From: an uncultured Bacteroides sp.
Lineage (GTDB): Bacteria > Bacteroidota > Bacteroidia > Bacteroidales > Bacteroidaceae
NCBI GenBank assembly: GCA_947074275.1
Contig: CAMTPA010000022.1
Coordinates: 1-42,270 of the forward strand
Reading direction: 5' to 3'
Length of the DNA stretch: 42,270 nucleotides
The translations under genes and the position numbers were made by a program. Shown in pieces: positions 15,978 through 25,220 of the stretch. The stretch's first letter is position 1. Every line of letters begins with the position of its first letter. The notes below the pieces were generated by a model, which made no database searches, had not been told where the DNA came from, and saw nothing but the letters and a program-made list of their open reading frames with translations.

Positions 15978-18422
15978 TCAAAACTCCAGATAGACTTCAT
16001 CTCCAGCCTTCAAAATGATTTGTATCATCGCGTCTGAACTCTCATCTATTAACTCATTTTGCGAGTTGAATATCCGAACGGATTGTTGTGGATGTGGGTT
16101 CTTCAAAAAATAAACTCCTTTCTTTTTAGAACTTATTTTAGCACTCACGGGGTTGTGGTCTTTCCATACTAAATCGACTGTTGCGCCTCCTCGTACTTTC
16201 AAACCATTAAAACTACCCGATTTGAAATCGTCGGGAAGAGCTGGAAGGAGATGAATAAACCCATCTTGACTTTGAAGTAGCATTTCGCTGATACCTGCTG
16301 TTCCTCCCCAATTACCATCCATCTGAAAAGGAGGGTGTGAACAAAACAGATTAGGAAAAGTACCACTGTCGTGTTGTGTGGGGTTTTCAGGAGTATAGGC
16401 TGGTTGCATTAAACTTTTGAATAACTTGTAAGCACGATTACCGTCGCCCAATCTTGCCCAGAAATTGATTTTCCACGCTCGACTCCATCCCGTACCTTCA
16501 TCCCCTCTACGTTCTAAAGTTGCTTTGCAAGCTTCTGCCAATTCGGGAGTTAGGGGAGTTGATATTTGATTTCCAGGGTGTAGACCATACAAATGAGATA
16601 CGTGGCGATGATGAGGATCGACTTCATTATAATCTTCGAGCCACTCCATTAAATATCCTTCTTTGCTGATTTGGTGTGGAGGTAGTTTCTCTAAAGCAGA
16701 TTGGAGTTGCTTGCTGTATGTTTCATCGTGTTCTAAGATATTGGCAGCCTCAATCACGTTTTGATAAAGTTCACGTACCAACTGAGTATCCATTGTTGGC
16801 CCCATACAGACACTGATTTCTGTCCGGTCGTCTCCTATATAAAATGTGTTTTCGGGCGAAGAGGTAGGTGCGGTAACAAGCCATCCGTGAGTAGGCTCTT
16901 CAACCATTGTTGATAGAAAAAACTCAGAAGCTCCTTTGAGGGTAGGATAAATATCACGCAAATAATCCTCATCTTGTGTGTAGAGGTAATGTTCCCAAAG
17001 ATGCGCACAAAGCCAAGCACCACCCGTGTTGGTTGCACCCCACGATGGATGTTCGCCAGGTGCAGTATATTGCCACACGTTTGTCATCATATGTGCTACC
17101 CATCCTTTGGCCTTATCACCATAAAATGTTTTGGCAGTTTGCTCACCACTTTTCACCAATCCTTTGGTTAGTTCCACCAATGGCAAATGTAATTCGGTGA
17201 GGTTTCCTTGTTCAGCAGGCCAATGATTCATCTGTACGTTTATGTTTGTATGGTAATCGCCATTCCACGGAGTTTGTATATCGTTAGCCCAAAGTCCTTG
17301 CAGATTGGGGGGCAGCGAATTAGGGCGAGTAGAGCTTATAAGCAAATAGCGTCCATAATTGTAATACAAAGCAGCCATCGAAGGATCGTTGTGGTTTTGA
17401 AACATCAAAATACGCTTGTCAGTAGGTAGTTGCATCGCTTTGGGATTACCGTCTATCTCAATGCGAGCACGGTTGTAATACTCCTGATAGCATCTGATAG
17501 CGTCCGATTCGAGAGCATCTTTATCGCTTTGAATAGCAGCACTCAATAATTTTTCGGCACACGCTATGTACTTATCCTTTTCAAAAAACGAGGTAGCTGC
17601 CGATACAAATATCCATACTGCATCAGCTTTTTCGATTGACAAGGAGTGTTCAGACTGACTTTTGACAGCTTTCTTACCGATTGCTTTCACATCTACGCAA
17701 GCAGCGTAGCCAATACCATCTACTCCATCTTTTCCACTATCCAATACTCCTGTAAGTATGAGCGAACCTTGTGGTGTGATAGTAGCAATTTTATCTGTTC
17801 CAGACTCTTCTGGGCGGCTCATTTGAATGCGTAGATTTAAACTCTCATCTTGATTAGAGCTTAGCTTAATAACAAGAACGTCTTTTTCGCGCGAGGCAAA
17901 ATAACGACGTTCATAACGAACTCTACCACGCTCCAACTGGGTGTATGCAACCGATGTAGTCAAGTCGAGTCCTCTTTCGTAGCCGCTCGTTTTATCCGAG
18001 GAGCTGTATAAATAATCAATATCTAAATTGGCCAGCATTTGATAATTGCCATACGTGCCCCCTTTTTCGGGTTTACGAGGCACAAAGCTTTCGTACATCA
18101 GTTCTTGTGCTTCGCGATTCTTTCCTTCAAACAACAATTGTTGAATCACAGGCAGACATTTAGATGCTTCGGGATTGCCATAATCGGCTACCGAGCCACT
18201 CCACATACTAATTTCATTCAACACGATTCGCTCACGTTCTATTCCTCCATCGGGCATCATTCCCAATCTACCATTACCCAATGGTAGAGTTTCTTCCCAT
18301 TGCATAGCAGGGGCGGTGTAGAATAATAGCTCATCAGGATTTGCTTTATGCGAATGTTTAGAGCAAAAGATGAGCAAAAGTGTAGAACATAAAATAAGTG
18401 TGTTTTTAATGATGAGTTTCAT
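15978..18422 (-). CDS. Glycoside hydrolase family 95 lipoprotein (alpha-L-fucosidase / alpha-L-galactosidase)
   Basis: An 814-residue lipoprotein with N-region MKLIIKNTL and lipobox LIFC; the start was moved from an upstream in-frame codon to this ATG because the signal peptide begins here. GH95 enzymes remove terminal alpha-1,2-L-fucose (some remove alpha-L-galactose) by inversion. Family marks: FYTAPAMQWEETLPLGNGRLGMM at the start of the catalytic region; PNLQGLWANDIQTPWNG; YHTNINVQMNHWP with H near 390 and Asn near 392 and 394; SPENTF with the likely general acid Glu near 524; FQMDGNWGGTAGI with the Asp near 702. The gene is 26 bp after a lipid kinase gene and probably shares its transcript. 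No SusCD pair is next to it. Fucosidase is the likelier activity; an L-galactose pathway lies 6 kb away. Confidence 0.88.
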   Translation of the reverse strand: MKLIIKNTLILCSTLLLIFCSKHSHKANPDELLFYTAPAMQWEETLPLGNGRLGMMPDGGIERERIVLNEISMWSGSVADYGNPEASKCLPVIQQLLFEGKNREAQELMYESFVPRKPEKGGTYGNYQMLANLDIDYLYSSSDKTSGYERGLDLTTSVAYTQLERGRVRYERRYFASREKDVLVIKLSSNQDESLNLRIQMSRPEESGTDKIATITPQGSLILTGVLDSGKDGVDGIGYAACVDVKAIGKKAVKSQSEHSLSIEKADAVWIFVSAATSFFEKDKYIACAEKLLSAAIQSDKDALESDAIRCYQEYYNRARIEIDGNPKAMQLPTDKRILMFQNHNDPSMAALYYNYGRYLLISSTRPNSLPPNLQGLWANDIQTPWNGDYHTNINVQMNHWPAEQGNLTELHLPLVELTKGLVKSGEQTAKTFYGDKAKGWVAHMMTNVWQYTAPGEHPSWGATNTGGAWLCAHLWEHYLYTQDEDYLRDIYPTLKGASEFFLSTMVEEPTHGWLVTAPTSSPENTFYIGDDRTEISVCMGPTMDTQLVRELYQNVIEAANILEHDETYSKQLQSALEKLPPHQISKEGYLMEWLEDYNEVDPHHRHVSHLYGLHPGNQISTPLTPELAEACKATLERRGDEGTGWSRAWKINFWARLGDGNRAYKLFKSLMQPAYTPENPTQHDSGTFPNLFCSHPPFQMDGNWGGTAGISEMLLQSQDGFIHLLPALPDDFKSGSFNGLKVRGGATVDLVWKDHNPVSAKISSKKKGVYFLKNPHPQQSVRIFNSQNELIDESSDAMIQIILKAGDEVYLEF

Positions 18423-18448
18423 AAGGTATTGATTTGTTTTTACGGTTT

Positions 18449-18835
18449 TCAAAAGAATACATAAGGGATGAAAATAATTAACCCCACAATGGCGGCAGTT
18501 ATGGCGCATATCAATACTGCGCCTGCTGCCACATCTTTAACTTTTCCTATCAGTTCATTCCAGTCGGGCGATACTACATTAGCAAGCTTTTCGATAGCAG
18601 TGTTGAAGGTTTCTGCAGCCAACACCAAGCCGATGCAAAATACCACTGCAATCCATTCCAACTGAGTAATCTTGAAACAGAAACCAGCGATGACAACACC
18701 GGCGGCGGCCGATAGATGTATCCAAGCATTGTGTTCTTGGCGAATCAATAGCAGTAGTCCACGCCAAGCATAAACAAAGCTCTTTAGTCGTTGACGAATA
18801 CTGAAAGACTTTCTATTTCGGGGTGTTAGTTGCAT
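18449..18835 (-). CDS. Diacylglycerol kinase / undecaprenol kinase family protein
   Basis: A 128-residue inner-membrane kinase of the small DgkA/UdpK family. Three hydrophobic helices are at about 40-54, 58-74 and 102-124. Catalytic-site marks are E75 and E82 in ETFNTAIEKL and KDVAAGAVL at 100-108. The N-terminal stretch with RLKSFVYAWRGLLLLIRQEHNAWIH is usual. The enzyme phosphorylates undecaprenol or diacylglycerol for lipid-carrier or phospholipid recycling; Bacteroidota members are more like the Gram-positive undecaprenol kinases, so that role is favoured. It lies 37 bp after the RelA/SpoT gene. Confidence 0.9.
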   Translation of the reverse strand: MQLTPRNRKSFSIRQRLKSFVYAWRGLLLLIRQEHNAWIHLSAAAGVVIAGFCFKITQLEWIAVVFCIGLVLAAETFNTAIEKLANVVSPDWNELIGKVKDVAAGAVLICAITAAIVGLIIFIPYVFF

Positions 18836-18872
18836 TATCTATAACTTAATAAATTGTCAATTCAAAATACAT

Positions 18873-21092
18873 TTAAGAGCGACTTACTTGTTTTACTCCT
18901 TTCACCGTGCGAAGCTTTTTTATAAGAGTTTCGAGTTTGCCCGTATCGCCCACCATAATGGTTAATGTGCCCGAAAATAAACCGTCGTTAGAGTCTATAC
19001 CGATGGAACGCAATGAAATATCATTCTCTTTCGAGATGATAGAAGTAATATTGGTCACGATACCAATGTCGTCGTGTCCTACTACGCGCAACGTGATGGG
19101 GTATTGAGTTCCCTGTGATTTGCCCGCCCAACGAGCTTTTACAAATCGATAACCAAAACGGTCGCGCATCTGATCGGCATTGGGACAGTCGTTACGGTGA
19201 ATCTTAATACCTCCTGAAACAGTAACAAAACCAAATACGTCATCGCCATAGATAGGGTTGCAACATTTGGCAAGTTTGAACTCGATTCCTTTCAACTCTT
19301 GGTCAATAACAAGCACATCCTCTTTGGTGCCGATGGTTTCATCGGTTTGTGGTTGCAGATTGTATCCCTCTGCACTTCGATAGGTTATTTCTTCGTGTGT
19401 GTCACTATCACGTTTTTGTTGTTCCACATACTTGTCGAGCACATTGTTTACATCCAATGTTCCTTCTGCTATGGCTTGATAAAAATCGGTCACTACTTTG
19501 TAGCCCATCCGCTTTATCATACGCATCATTACCCCTTCGTCATAGTCGAGTTTACGATTTTTAAACTTACGCTCTATGGTTTCTTTTGCAAAATCGAGTT
19601 GTGAGGCAGCCATCTCTTTGAGAGCTTGGCGTATTTTGGTACGTGCTTTTGAGGTGGTGACAATCTTCAGCCAATCGCGTTTGGGCGTTTGAGCGTTCGA
19701 GGTCATAATCTCCACTTGGTCGCCACTATGCAGTTTTTGTTTTAGCTGCACATTCTTTCCATTCACTTTTGCACCAATGCACTTCGACCCCAATTTGCTG
19801 TGTATATGAAAAGCGAAATCGAGTACAGTAGCACCTTTGCAAAGCTTAAATAAGTCTCCTTTTGGCGTGAATACAAATACCTCATCTTCGTACAAATCCA
19901 TCTTAAATTGATCCATCACCTGAAGTGAGTCACTATCTGAATTTTCGAGTGCCTCGCGCACAGAGGTGAGCCATTCATCCAGTCCGCTTTCACCTTTTAC
20001 TCCTTTGTATCTCCAGTGAGCGGCAAGTCCTCGTTCGGCTATATCATCCATACGCCTTGTACGTATCTGTACTTCCACCCATTTTCCTTCGGGACCCATC
20101 ACGGTGATGTGCAATGATTCGTAGCCATTGCTTTTGGGGATAGAGAGCCAATCGCGCAGACGTTTTGGGTTGGGTTGGTACATATCTGTCACAATGGAAT
20201 AAGCTTGCCAGCACTCTTGTTTCTCCTTGTCTGAATCTGAATCTATAATGATGCGAATAGCAAATAAATCGTATATACCTTCAAAAGGAGTTTTCTGTTT
20301 CTGGATTTTATTCCAAATGGAGTGAATAGATTTAGTTCTTCCTTTGATGTCGAATTTCAGCCCAGCTGCACTTACCTTTTTTTGAATGGGGTCGATGAAC
20401 GAAGCGATGTACTTGTCGCGCGAGGCTTTCGTTTCATTTAGTTTGTCTTTGATAAAATAGTAAGTTTCGGGACGTAGATATTTAAGTGACAGATCCTCTA
20501 ACTCCGATTTTAATTTATACAAACCCAATTTGTGAGCCAATGGGGCATAGAGATAAGCCGCTTCATTGGCCACTTTCAATTTGTCTTCTTCGTTTTCGGA
20601 GTTTTTGATACGTCTCATCAGATTCACACGATCGCCAATCATAATAAGAATCACACGCATATCTTCGGCAAACGATAGCAACAAGTTGCGGAAGTTTTCC
20701 GATTCGATAGCAGGGCTTTTCGTATAAAGCTCATTGGTTTTTAGTAGGCCATTGATGATGTTTGCCACATCATCGCCAAACTCTTTTTTTACTTGGTCGA
20801 TGGTGAGTACACCATTTTTTACAGACTCGTGAAGCAGAATTCCCACTAATGCTGCACCTTTCATTCCAATCTCCTCGGCCACAACAATCGCTGTTTGTAA
20901 ATCGCGCACCACAGGGTTCATTCCGAAGTTATTGCGCATCAGTTTCTTTTCGTTTATGCCCGAGATAAGATATTCCTTCAGGTTTTCAATGTGCTTTTCT
21001 GTCACACTATCACCTGCTAATTGATTCAATTGTTTGTACAAAGCCGAAAATTCTTTTTTTTCAGTCTCTGTGAAAAATGCTATGTTATCCAT
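18873..21092 (-). CDS. RelA/SpoT-family (p)ppGpp synthetase with degenerate hydrolase site
   Basis: A 739-residue long RSH protein. Domain order: HD-type hydrolase region (about 25-180), synthetase (about 220-345: GRTKSIHSIWNKIQ, YDLFAIRIII, PKSNGYESLHITV, EVQIRTRRMDDIAERGLAAHW), TGS (about 385-450), helical region, conserved-Cys segment KCCNPIYGDDVFGFV...HRNDCPN (about 585-625), ACT domain at the C-terminus. The synthetase motifs look intact. In the hydrolase domain the usual HDxxED reads HESVKN (H88 to N93), the earlier metal-binding His is replaced (Asp near 64), and the GDRVNLMR segment lacks the usual Asn, so hydrolysis is probably lost. The ATG at 21090-21092 was chosen over an upstream TTG. 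It heads an apparent operon with the lipid kinase and GH95 genes. Confidence 0.92.
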   Translation of the reverse strand: MDNIAFFTETEKKEFSALYKQLNQLAGDSVTEKHIENLKEYLISGINEKKLMRNNFGMNPVVRDLQTAIVVAEEIGMKGAALVGILLHESVKNGVLTIDQVKKEFGDDVANIINGLLKTNELYTKSPAIESENFRNLLLSFAEDMRVILIMIGDRVNLMRRIKNSENEEDKLKVANEAAYLYAPLAHKLGLYKLKSELEDLSLKYLRPETYYFIKDKLNETKASRDKYIASFIDPIQKKVSAAGLKFDIKGRTKSIHSIWNKIQKQKTPFEGIYDLFAIRIIIDSDSDKEKQECWQAYSIVTDMYQPNPKRLRDWLSIPKSNGYESLHITVMGPEGKWVEVQIRTRRMDDIAERGLAAHWRYKGVKGESGLDEWLTSVREALENSDSDSLQVMDQFKMDLYEDEVFVFTPKGDLFKLCKGATVLDFAFHIHSKLGSKCIGAKVNGKNVQLKQKLHSGDQVEIMTSNAQTPKRDWLKIVTTSKARTKIRQALKEMAASQLDFAKETIERKFKNRKLDYDEGVMMRMIKRMGYKVVTDFYQAIAEGTLDVNNVLDKYVEQQKRDSDTHEEITYRSAEGYNLQPQTDETIGTKEDVLVIDQELKGIEFKLAKCCNPIYGDDVFGFVTVSGGIKIHRNDCPNADQMRDRFGYRFVKARWAGKSQGTQYPITLRVVGHDDIGIVTNITSIISKENDISLRSIGIDSNDGLFSGTLTIMVGDTGKLETLIKKLRTVKGVKQVSRS

Positions 21093-21176
21093 TGTTTTTA
21101 TAGCCAATTGTATATTATTGAGCCGTAAAAATAACTTTTTTTTCGATTGGTAAAGATAGAAATCAATAACATTTTG

Positions 21177-21184
21177 TACTTTTG
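21177..21184 (+). promoter_or_regulatory. Candidate -7 element for the DUF4301 gene
   Basis: TACTTTTG matches TAnnTTTG exactly, 29 bp before the ATG. No convincing TTTG element is seen at the expected distance upstream, so this rests on the -7 box alone. Confidence 0.5.
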
Positions 21185-21213
21185 ACCATCAATTCAATTA
21201 AAAGTAAGATATT

Positions 21214-22731
21214 ATGATGACACCACAAGACAAGGAGCTTTTAGCTGCCAAAGGCATTTCAGAAGCTCAGATAGCTGCTCAATTGGCAAGTTTTGAGAAA
21301 GGTTTTCCTTATTTGCGTTTGGATGCTGCTGCATCTATCGAAAAAGGAATATTGAATCCTGATAATCAAGAACAAAATGCTTTTCTGGCAGCGTGGGACG
21401 AATACAAAAAAGGCGATAAAACGGTGGTGAAGTTTGTTCCTGCATCGGGAGCTGCAAGCCGTATGTTCAAAGACTTATTTGAGTTTTTAGAAGCCTCTTA
21501 TGATGTTCCTAACACCGCTTTCGAGCAAATCTTTTTCACTCATATTGACCGATTCGCTTTTTACGATGACTTGAGTTTGACCTGTGTGAACTTGTATGGG
21601 CGGACTATTTCAGAACTACTCGAAGAGGGTGAGTATAAAAAGATAGTAGCGGCGTTGCTCAATGCCGATGGATTGGGGTATGGACAACTGCCTAAAGGTT
21701 TGCTTTTGTTTCACAACTATCCCGATGGCGCACGTACGCCACTCGAAGAGCATTTGGTGGAAGGTGCGCTTTATGCCGCTGGCGCCAATGGCGATGTGAA
21801 TGTACATTTTACAGTTTCGCCCGAACATCGTGCGATGTTTGAGACGTTGGTCGATGAGAAATCGGGTGTCTATGCCAAAGAACACAACGTGAAATACCAC
21901 ATTAGTTTTTCGGAACAAAAGCCCAGTACCGACACCATTGCGGCGGATATGAACAATCAGCCTTTTCGCGACAATGGAAAACTCTTGTTTCGCCCCGGTG
22001 GACACGGTGCATTGATTGAGAATCTCAATGATTTGGATGCCGACGTAGTGTTTATAAAAAACATTGATAACGTGGTGCCCGATCGTTTGAAAGAGGATAC
22101 TGTGACTTATAAAAAGCTTATCGCAGGCGTATTGGTTAGTTTACAAAAACAAGCATTTGAATATCTTGAGCTGCTCGATAGTGGTGATTATACGCACGAA
22201 CAAGTGATGGATATTTTGCAATTTGTACAAAAGAAGCTTTTCTGCAAAAATCCCGATACAAAAAACTTAGAAGATGCCGAACTGATTATTTATTTGAAAG
22301 AAAAATTAAATCGCCCTATGCGTGTTTGTGGTATGGTGAAAAATGTTGGTGAACCCGGTGGCGGACCTTTCTTAGCCTACAATCCCGACGGCACTATTTC
22401 ATTGCAAATTCTCGAAAGTTCGCAAATTGATATGAACGATCCTGCAAAAAAAGCAATGTTTGAGGGTGGTACTCATTTCAATCCGGTAGATTTGGTTTGT
22501 GCAGTGTGCGATTACAAAGGGAACAAATTTGACCTTACAAAATTTGTAGACCCAGCTACAGGCTTCATTTCTTATAAATCGAAAAGTGGGAAAGAGCTTA
22601 AAGCACTCGAATTGCCTGGTTTGTGGAATGGAGCGATGAGTGATTGGAACACGGTTTTTGTAGAGGTTCCTTTGACAACTTTCAATCCTGTAAAAACAGT
22701 CAACGACTTGCTTCGTTCGCAACATCAATAA
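21214..22731 (+). CDS. DUF4301 family protein
   Basis: A 505-residue, soluble-looking protein without signal peptide or membrane segments, recognised as the Bacteroidota family DUF4301. The opening (TPQDKELLAAKGISEAQIAAQLASFEKGFPYLRLDAAA) and FVPASGAASRMFKDLF are typical; the latter resembles the glycine-rich nucleotide-binding start of sugar nucleotidyltransferases, and PGGHGALIENLNDLDADVVFIKNIDNV looks like part of an NTP-transferase-like core. Function is not established. The downstream PagL-like gene begins 46 bp later, suggesting co-transcription and perhaps a link to envelope glycolipid; that is inference. Confidence 0.85.
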   Translation: MMTPQDKELLAAKGISEAQIAAQLASFEKGFPYLRLDAAASIEKGILNPDNQEQNAFLAAWDEYKKGDKTVVKFVPASGAASRMFKDLFEFLEASYDVPNTAFEQIFFTHIDRFAFYDDLSLTCVNLYGRTISELLEEGEYKKIVAALLNADGLGYGQLPKGLLLFHNYPDGARTPLEEHLVEGALYAAGANGDVNVHFTVSPEHRAMFETLVDEKSGVYAKEHNVKYHISFSEQKPSTDTIAADMNNQPFRDNGKLLFRPGGHGALIENLNDLDADVVFIKNIDNVVPDRLKEDTVTYKKLIAGVLVSLQKQAFEYLELLDSGDYTHEQVMDILQFVQKKLFCKNPDTKNLEDAELIIYLKEKLNRPMRVCGMVKNVGEPGGGPFLAYNPDGTISLQILESSQIDMNDPAKKAMFEGGTHFNPVDLVCAVCDYKGNKFDLTKFVDPATGFISYKSKSGKELKALELPGLWNGAMSDWNTVFVEVPLTTFNPVKTVNDLLRSQHQ

Positions 22732-22777
22732 TGATGGGCGCATTATGCAAACTTAGTCAACACTCGACCTCTTGCGA

Positions 22778-24013
22778 ATGAATAAAAGAATAAAAACAAT
22801 GTGGGTAGGAAGTGCAGTGTATTCACTGTGCTTCCTATCTGTTTTTGCGCAAGATTCTGTTTGGGCCGTAAAGCCCAAGCTTTATAGTCGCGTGTCTGCC
22901 GAAAATCGCATTGAATATGTGTTTCCTACCAACAATTTTCTTAAGGGAAACAATAATAAAAACAAGCCTATAAATAAGGCAACTTCTCTTCATTTCGACT
23001 TCTCGTTTCAGTATGCTCCCAATAGTTGTGTAGGGCGTGTTTATGGTGAGTCTTATCAAGGTGTAGGAATTGGTATGTACGATTTTTCCAATGTGAGTGA
23101 AATGGGTAGCCCCAGAGCTTTCTATGTGTTTCAAGGTGCTCGCATTGCTCGGTTTGCACCGTGGGCAGCTTTACGCTACGAGTGGAACTTTGGTTTATCG
23201 TGGAAGTGGGAGCCTTATGATGTTGAAACCAATTCATTCAATGGCGGTGTAGGTACCAGACGCAATGCTTATATTAATGCAGGGTTGTTTGTCGATTGGC
23301 GGCTTTCTCGTAGGCTCGATGTTATAACAGGAGTTTCATTTGCTCACTTTTCCAATGGTAATACCAAATATCCCAATGCTGGTGTCAACAATGGAGGTGC
23401 TCGAATTGGTATTGCTTATTATTTCAATCGCCCTGCGCTCAATGCGTCAGCCGAACAGCCCGAACTGTCCGTTCCTCCTTTTCCACGTCACGTCAGTTAC
23501 GATTTGTTGATATTTGGGTCGCTACGCCGAAAGGGAGTAGATGTAGACGGAAAACTACTGGCTATGCCCGGCCAGTTTGGAGTTGTTGGATTTAGTTTCG
23601 CTCCTTTATACAATTTCTCTTATAAGTTTCGTGCTGGACTGTCGCTCGATGGTGTGTATGATGAAAGTGCAAACGTGTATAGCAGAGAAACTATTTCTGA
23701 TTTGTATGATGATAATTATGGCTATGTGTTTTACAAGCCACCCTTGAAGCAACAGTTCACTTTGGGGCTTTCTGCTAAAATAGAATATGCTATGCCTTTC
23801 TTTACCATTGGTATAGGTATTGGGCACAATATGCTTTATGCTTATGGAGAGAAGCGTGGATTTTATCAAACTTTGGCTCTCAAAATCAACGTTACACGAA
23901 GTGCCTATCTCAATGTCGGATACAATTTGCAAGATTTCCGTAGTCCCAATTTCTTGATGCTGGGCATTGGCTATCGATTCAACAATCGGTATCCACGGAT
24001 GAAGTGGTTGTAG
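22778..24013 (+). CDS. PagL-like acyloxyacyl hydrolase (lipid A deacylase family), outer membrane
   Basis: A 411-residue exported protein: a signal peptide of about 21 residues (SVFAQ) then beta-strand-rich sequence. The PagL catalytic signature is clear at 189-200: AHFSNGNTKYPN, with H190 and S192 as the His and Ser of the H-x-S motif, followed by GVNNGGARIGIAYYF. Family members remove an acyl chain from lipid A in the outer membrane. It is about twice the length of Pseudomonas PagL: a second beta-rich region (about 235-411) follows, consistent with a larger barrel. The ATG at 22778 was preferred over an in-frame TTG two codons earlier. Probably co-transcribed with the DUF4301 gene, and closed by a terminator. 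Confidence 0.78.
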   Translation: MNKRIKTMWVGSAVYSLCFLSVFAQDSVWAVKPKLYSRVSAENRIEYVFPTNNFLKGNNNKNKPINKATSLHFDFSFQYAPNSCVGRVYGESYQGVGIGMYDFSNVSEMGSPRAFYVFQGARIARFAPWAALRYEWNFGLSWKWEPYDVETNSFNGGVGTRRNAYINAGLFVDWRLSRRLDVITGVSFAHFSNGNTKYPNAGVNNGGARIGIAYYFNRPALNASAEQPELSVPPFPRHVSYDLLIFGSLRRKGVDVDGKLLAMPGQFGVVGFSFAPLYNFSYKFRAGLSLDGVYDESANVYSRETISDLYDDNYGYVFYKPPLKQQFTLGLSAKIEYAMPFFTIGIGIGHNMLYAYGEKRGFYQTLALKINVTRSAYLNVGYNLQDFRSPNFLMLGIGYRFNNRYPRMKWL

Positions 24014-24030
24014 AAGAATTAAGAAATAAA

Positions 24031-24090
24031 AAGAGCCACTTTTGCCTTCATACTAAAAATGTATAGAGAGCAAAAGTGGCTTTTCGTTTT
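24031..24090 (+). terminator. Intrinsic terminator after the PagL-like gene
   Basis: A stem pairing 24031-24045 with 24070-24084 (core GCCACTTTTGC / GCAAAAGTGGC, one G-U pair) is followed by TTTTCGTTTT. It may also help stop the converging minus-strand operon. Confidence 0.85.
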
Positions 24091-24120
24091 GTCGCTGTTT
24101 TAAATGTTCACATTCATCGG

Positions 24121-24174
24121 ATCAACAATAAACAGTTGACGTGATAAATGTGAATGGTTGTATTGTGAACTTTT
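24121..24174 (+). repeat. Degenerate 22-bp repeats, array C
   Basis: One clear unit at 24131-24152 (begins AACAGTTGACGTG and ends ATGTG) is followed in register by a decayed one (AATGGTTGTATTG) at 24153-24174. The match to array A is strongest over the first 12 bases. It lies between a terminator and the stop of the minus-strand dehydrogenase gene. Confidence 0.55.
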
Positions 24175-24181
24175 AATAATC

Positions 24182-25198
24182 TTAAAATTGTACCAAAATA
24201 CGGAACACTTTACCCGGATTTACCATCCATTCAAGCATCGTTTCTAAAGTGTCTTGTGGTTTCACTATCTTAGTGATGAGCTTGCTTGTGGGGCAAGTGC
24301 CTTGTTGCAAGTAGTTGATTACAGCACGAAAATCGGCAGGAAGAGCATTTCTCGAACCACGAATGTCCAGTTCTTTTTGAACGAATAGTTTGGTTTGAAA
24401 AGCTACTTCATTCTTGGCATAACCAATACAAACTACTCTGCCAGTAAAGGCGGCTTCATCTACCGCCATCACGTAGGTTGCTGGGCTTCCCACAGCCTCA
24501 ATTACCACATCGGCACCATTGCCAGCAGTGTATTCTTGAATTTTTACGTGTACATTTTGATTCATCGAGTTGATGGTGAACTTGGCACCCAGCTTTTTAG
24601 CCAACTCCAGTTTCTCATCGTCTATATCTACTGCAATCACAGTTGCTCCACGAAGTGAGGCGCGCACAATGGCACCCACGCCAATCATACCGCACCCTAT
24701 CACCATCACAAATTCGTTGTCGCTTACCTGTCCACGAGCCACAGCGTGAAAGCCAACACTCATCGGCTCTATCAATGCGCACTCTTTGGTTGAAAGACCT
24801 TCGGCAGGAATTACTTTTTCCCACGGCATCACCGCATATTCGCACATCACACCATTGCGTTGCACACCAAGTGTTTCGTTAAATTGGCAGGCATTTACTC
24901 GCCCGTTGCGGCACGAGGCGCATTTGCCACAGCTTGTATAGGGGTTGAGTGTCACGTGCATCCCTTCGTGAAATTCGGCTGGTACACCGTCGCCTATTTC
25001 TTCGATTACTGCCCCCACCTCGTGACCTGGGATAACAGGCATATTTACCATTGGGTTGCGTCCTGAGAATGTGCTCAAGTCTGAGCCACAAAAACCTACA
25101 TATTTTAATTTGACCATTATGTGGCCAGGTTTTATAATCGGTTTCTCGATGTTTGTTACCTCTATTTCAGAGGGTTTAGAAATTAAAACAGCTTTCAT
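24182..25198 (-). CDS. Zinc-dependent alcohol dehydrogenase, probable L-galactonate 5-dehydrogenase
   Basis: A 338-residue medium-chain dehydrogenase. Catalytic zinc ligands C37, H59 and E60 and structural zinc cysteines C90, C93, C96 and C104 are present, and a Rossmann turn GCGMIGVGAIV lies near 168-178, with VDIDDEK ending strand 2 (an Asp favouring NAD). The neighbours are an L-galactose dehydrogenase-like reductase and a COG3618 lactonase. In Bacteroides vulgatus the same three enzyme types convert L-galactose to L-galactonolactone, L-galactonate and D-tagaturonate, so oxidation of L-galactonate is the best guess for this gene. Sequence alone cannot exclude a threonine- or sorbitol-dehydrogenase-like activity. 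It is the last gene of the operon, 22 bp after the lactonase. Confidence 0.78.
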   Translation of the reverse strand: MKAVLISKPSEIEVTNIEKPIIKPGHIMVKLKYVGFCGSDLSTFSGRNPMVNMPVIPGHEVGAVIEEIGDGVPAEFHEGMHVTLNPYTSCGKCASCRNGRVNACQFNETLGVQRNGVMCEYAVMPWEKVIPAEGLSTKECALIEPMSVGFHAVARGQVSDNEFVMVIGCGMIGVGAIVRASLRGATVIAVDIDDEKLELAKKLGAKFTINSMNQNVHVKIQEYTAGNGADVVIEAVGSPATYVMAVDEAAFTGRVVCIGYAKNEVAFQTKLFVQKELDIRGSRNALPADFRAVINYLQQGTCPTSKLITKIVKPQDTLETMLEWMVNPGKVFRILVQF

Positions 25199-25220
25199 AA
25201 TCTTAATTGGTTATTTTATG

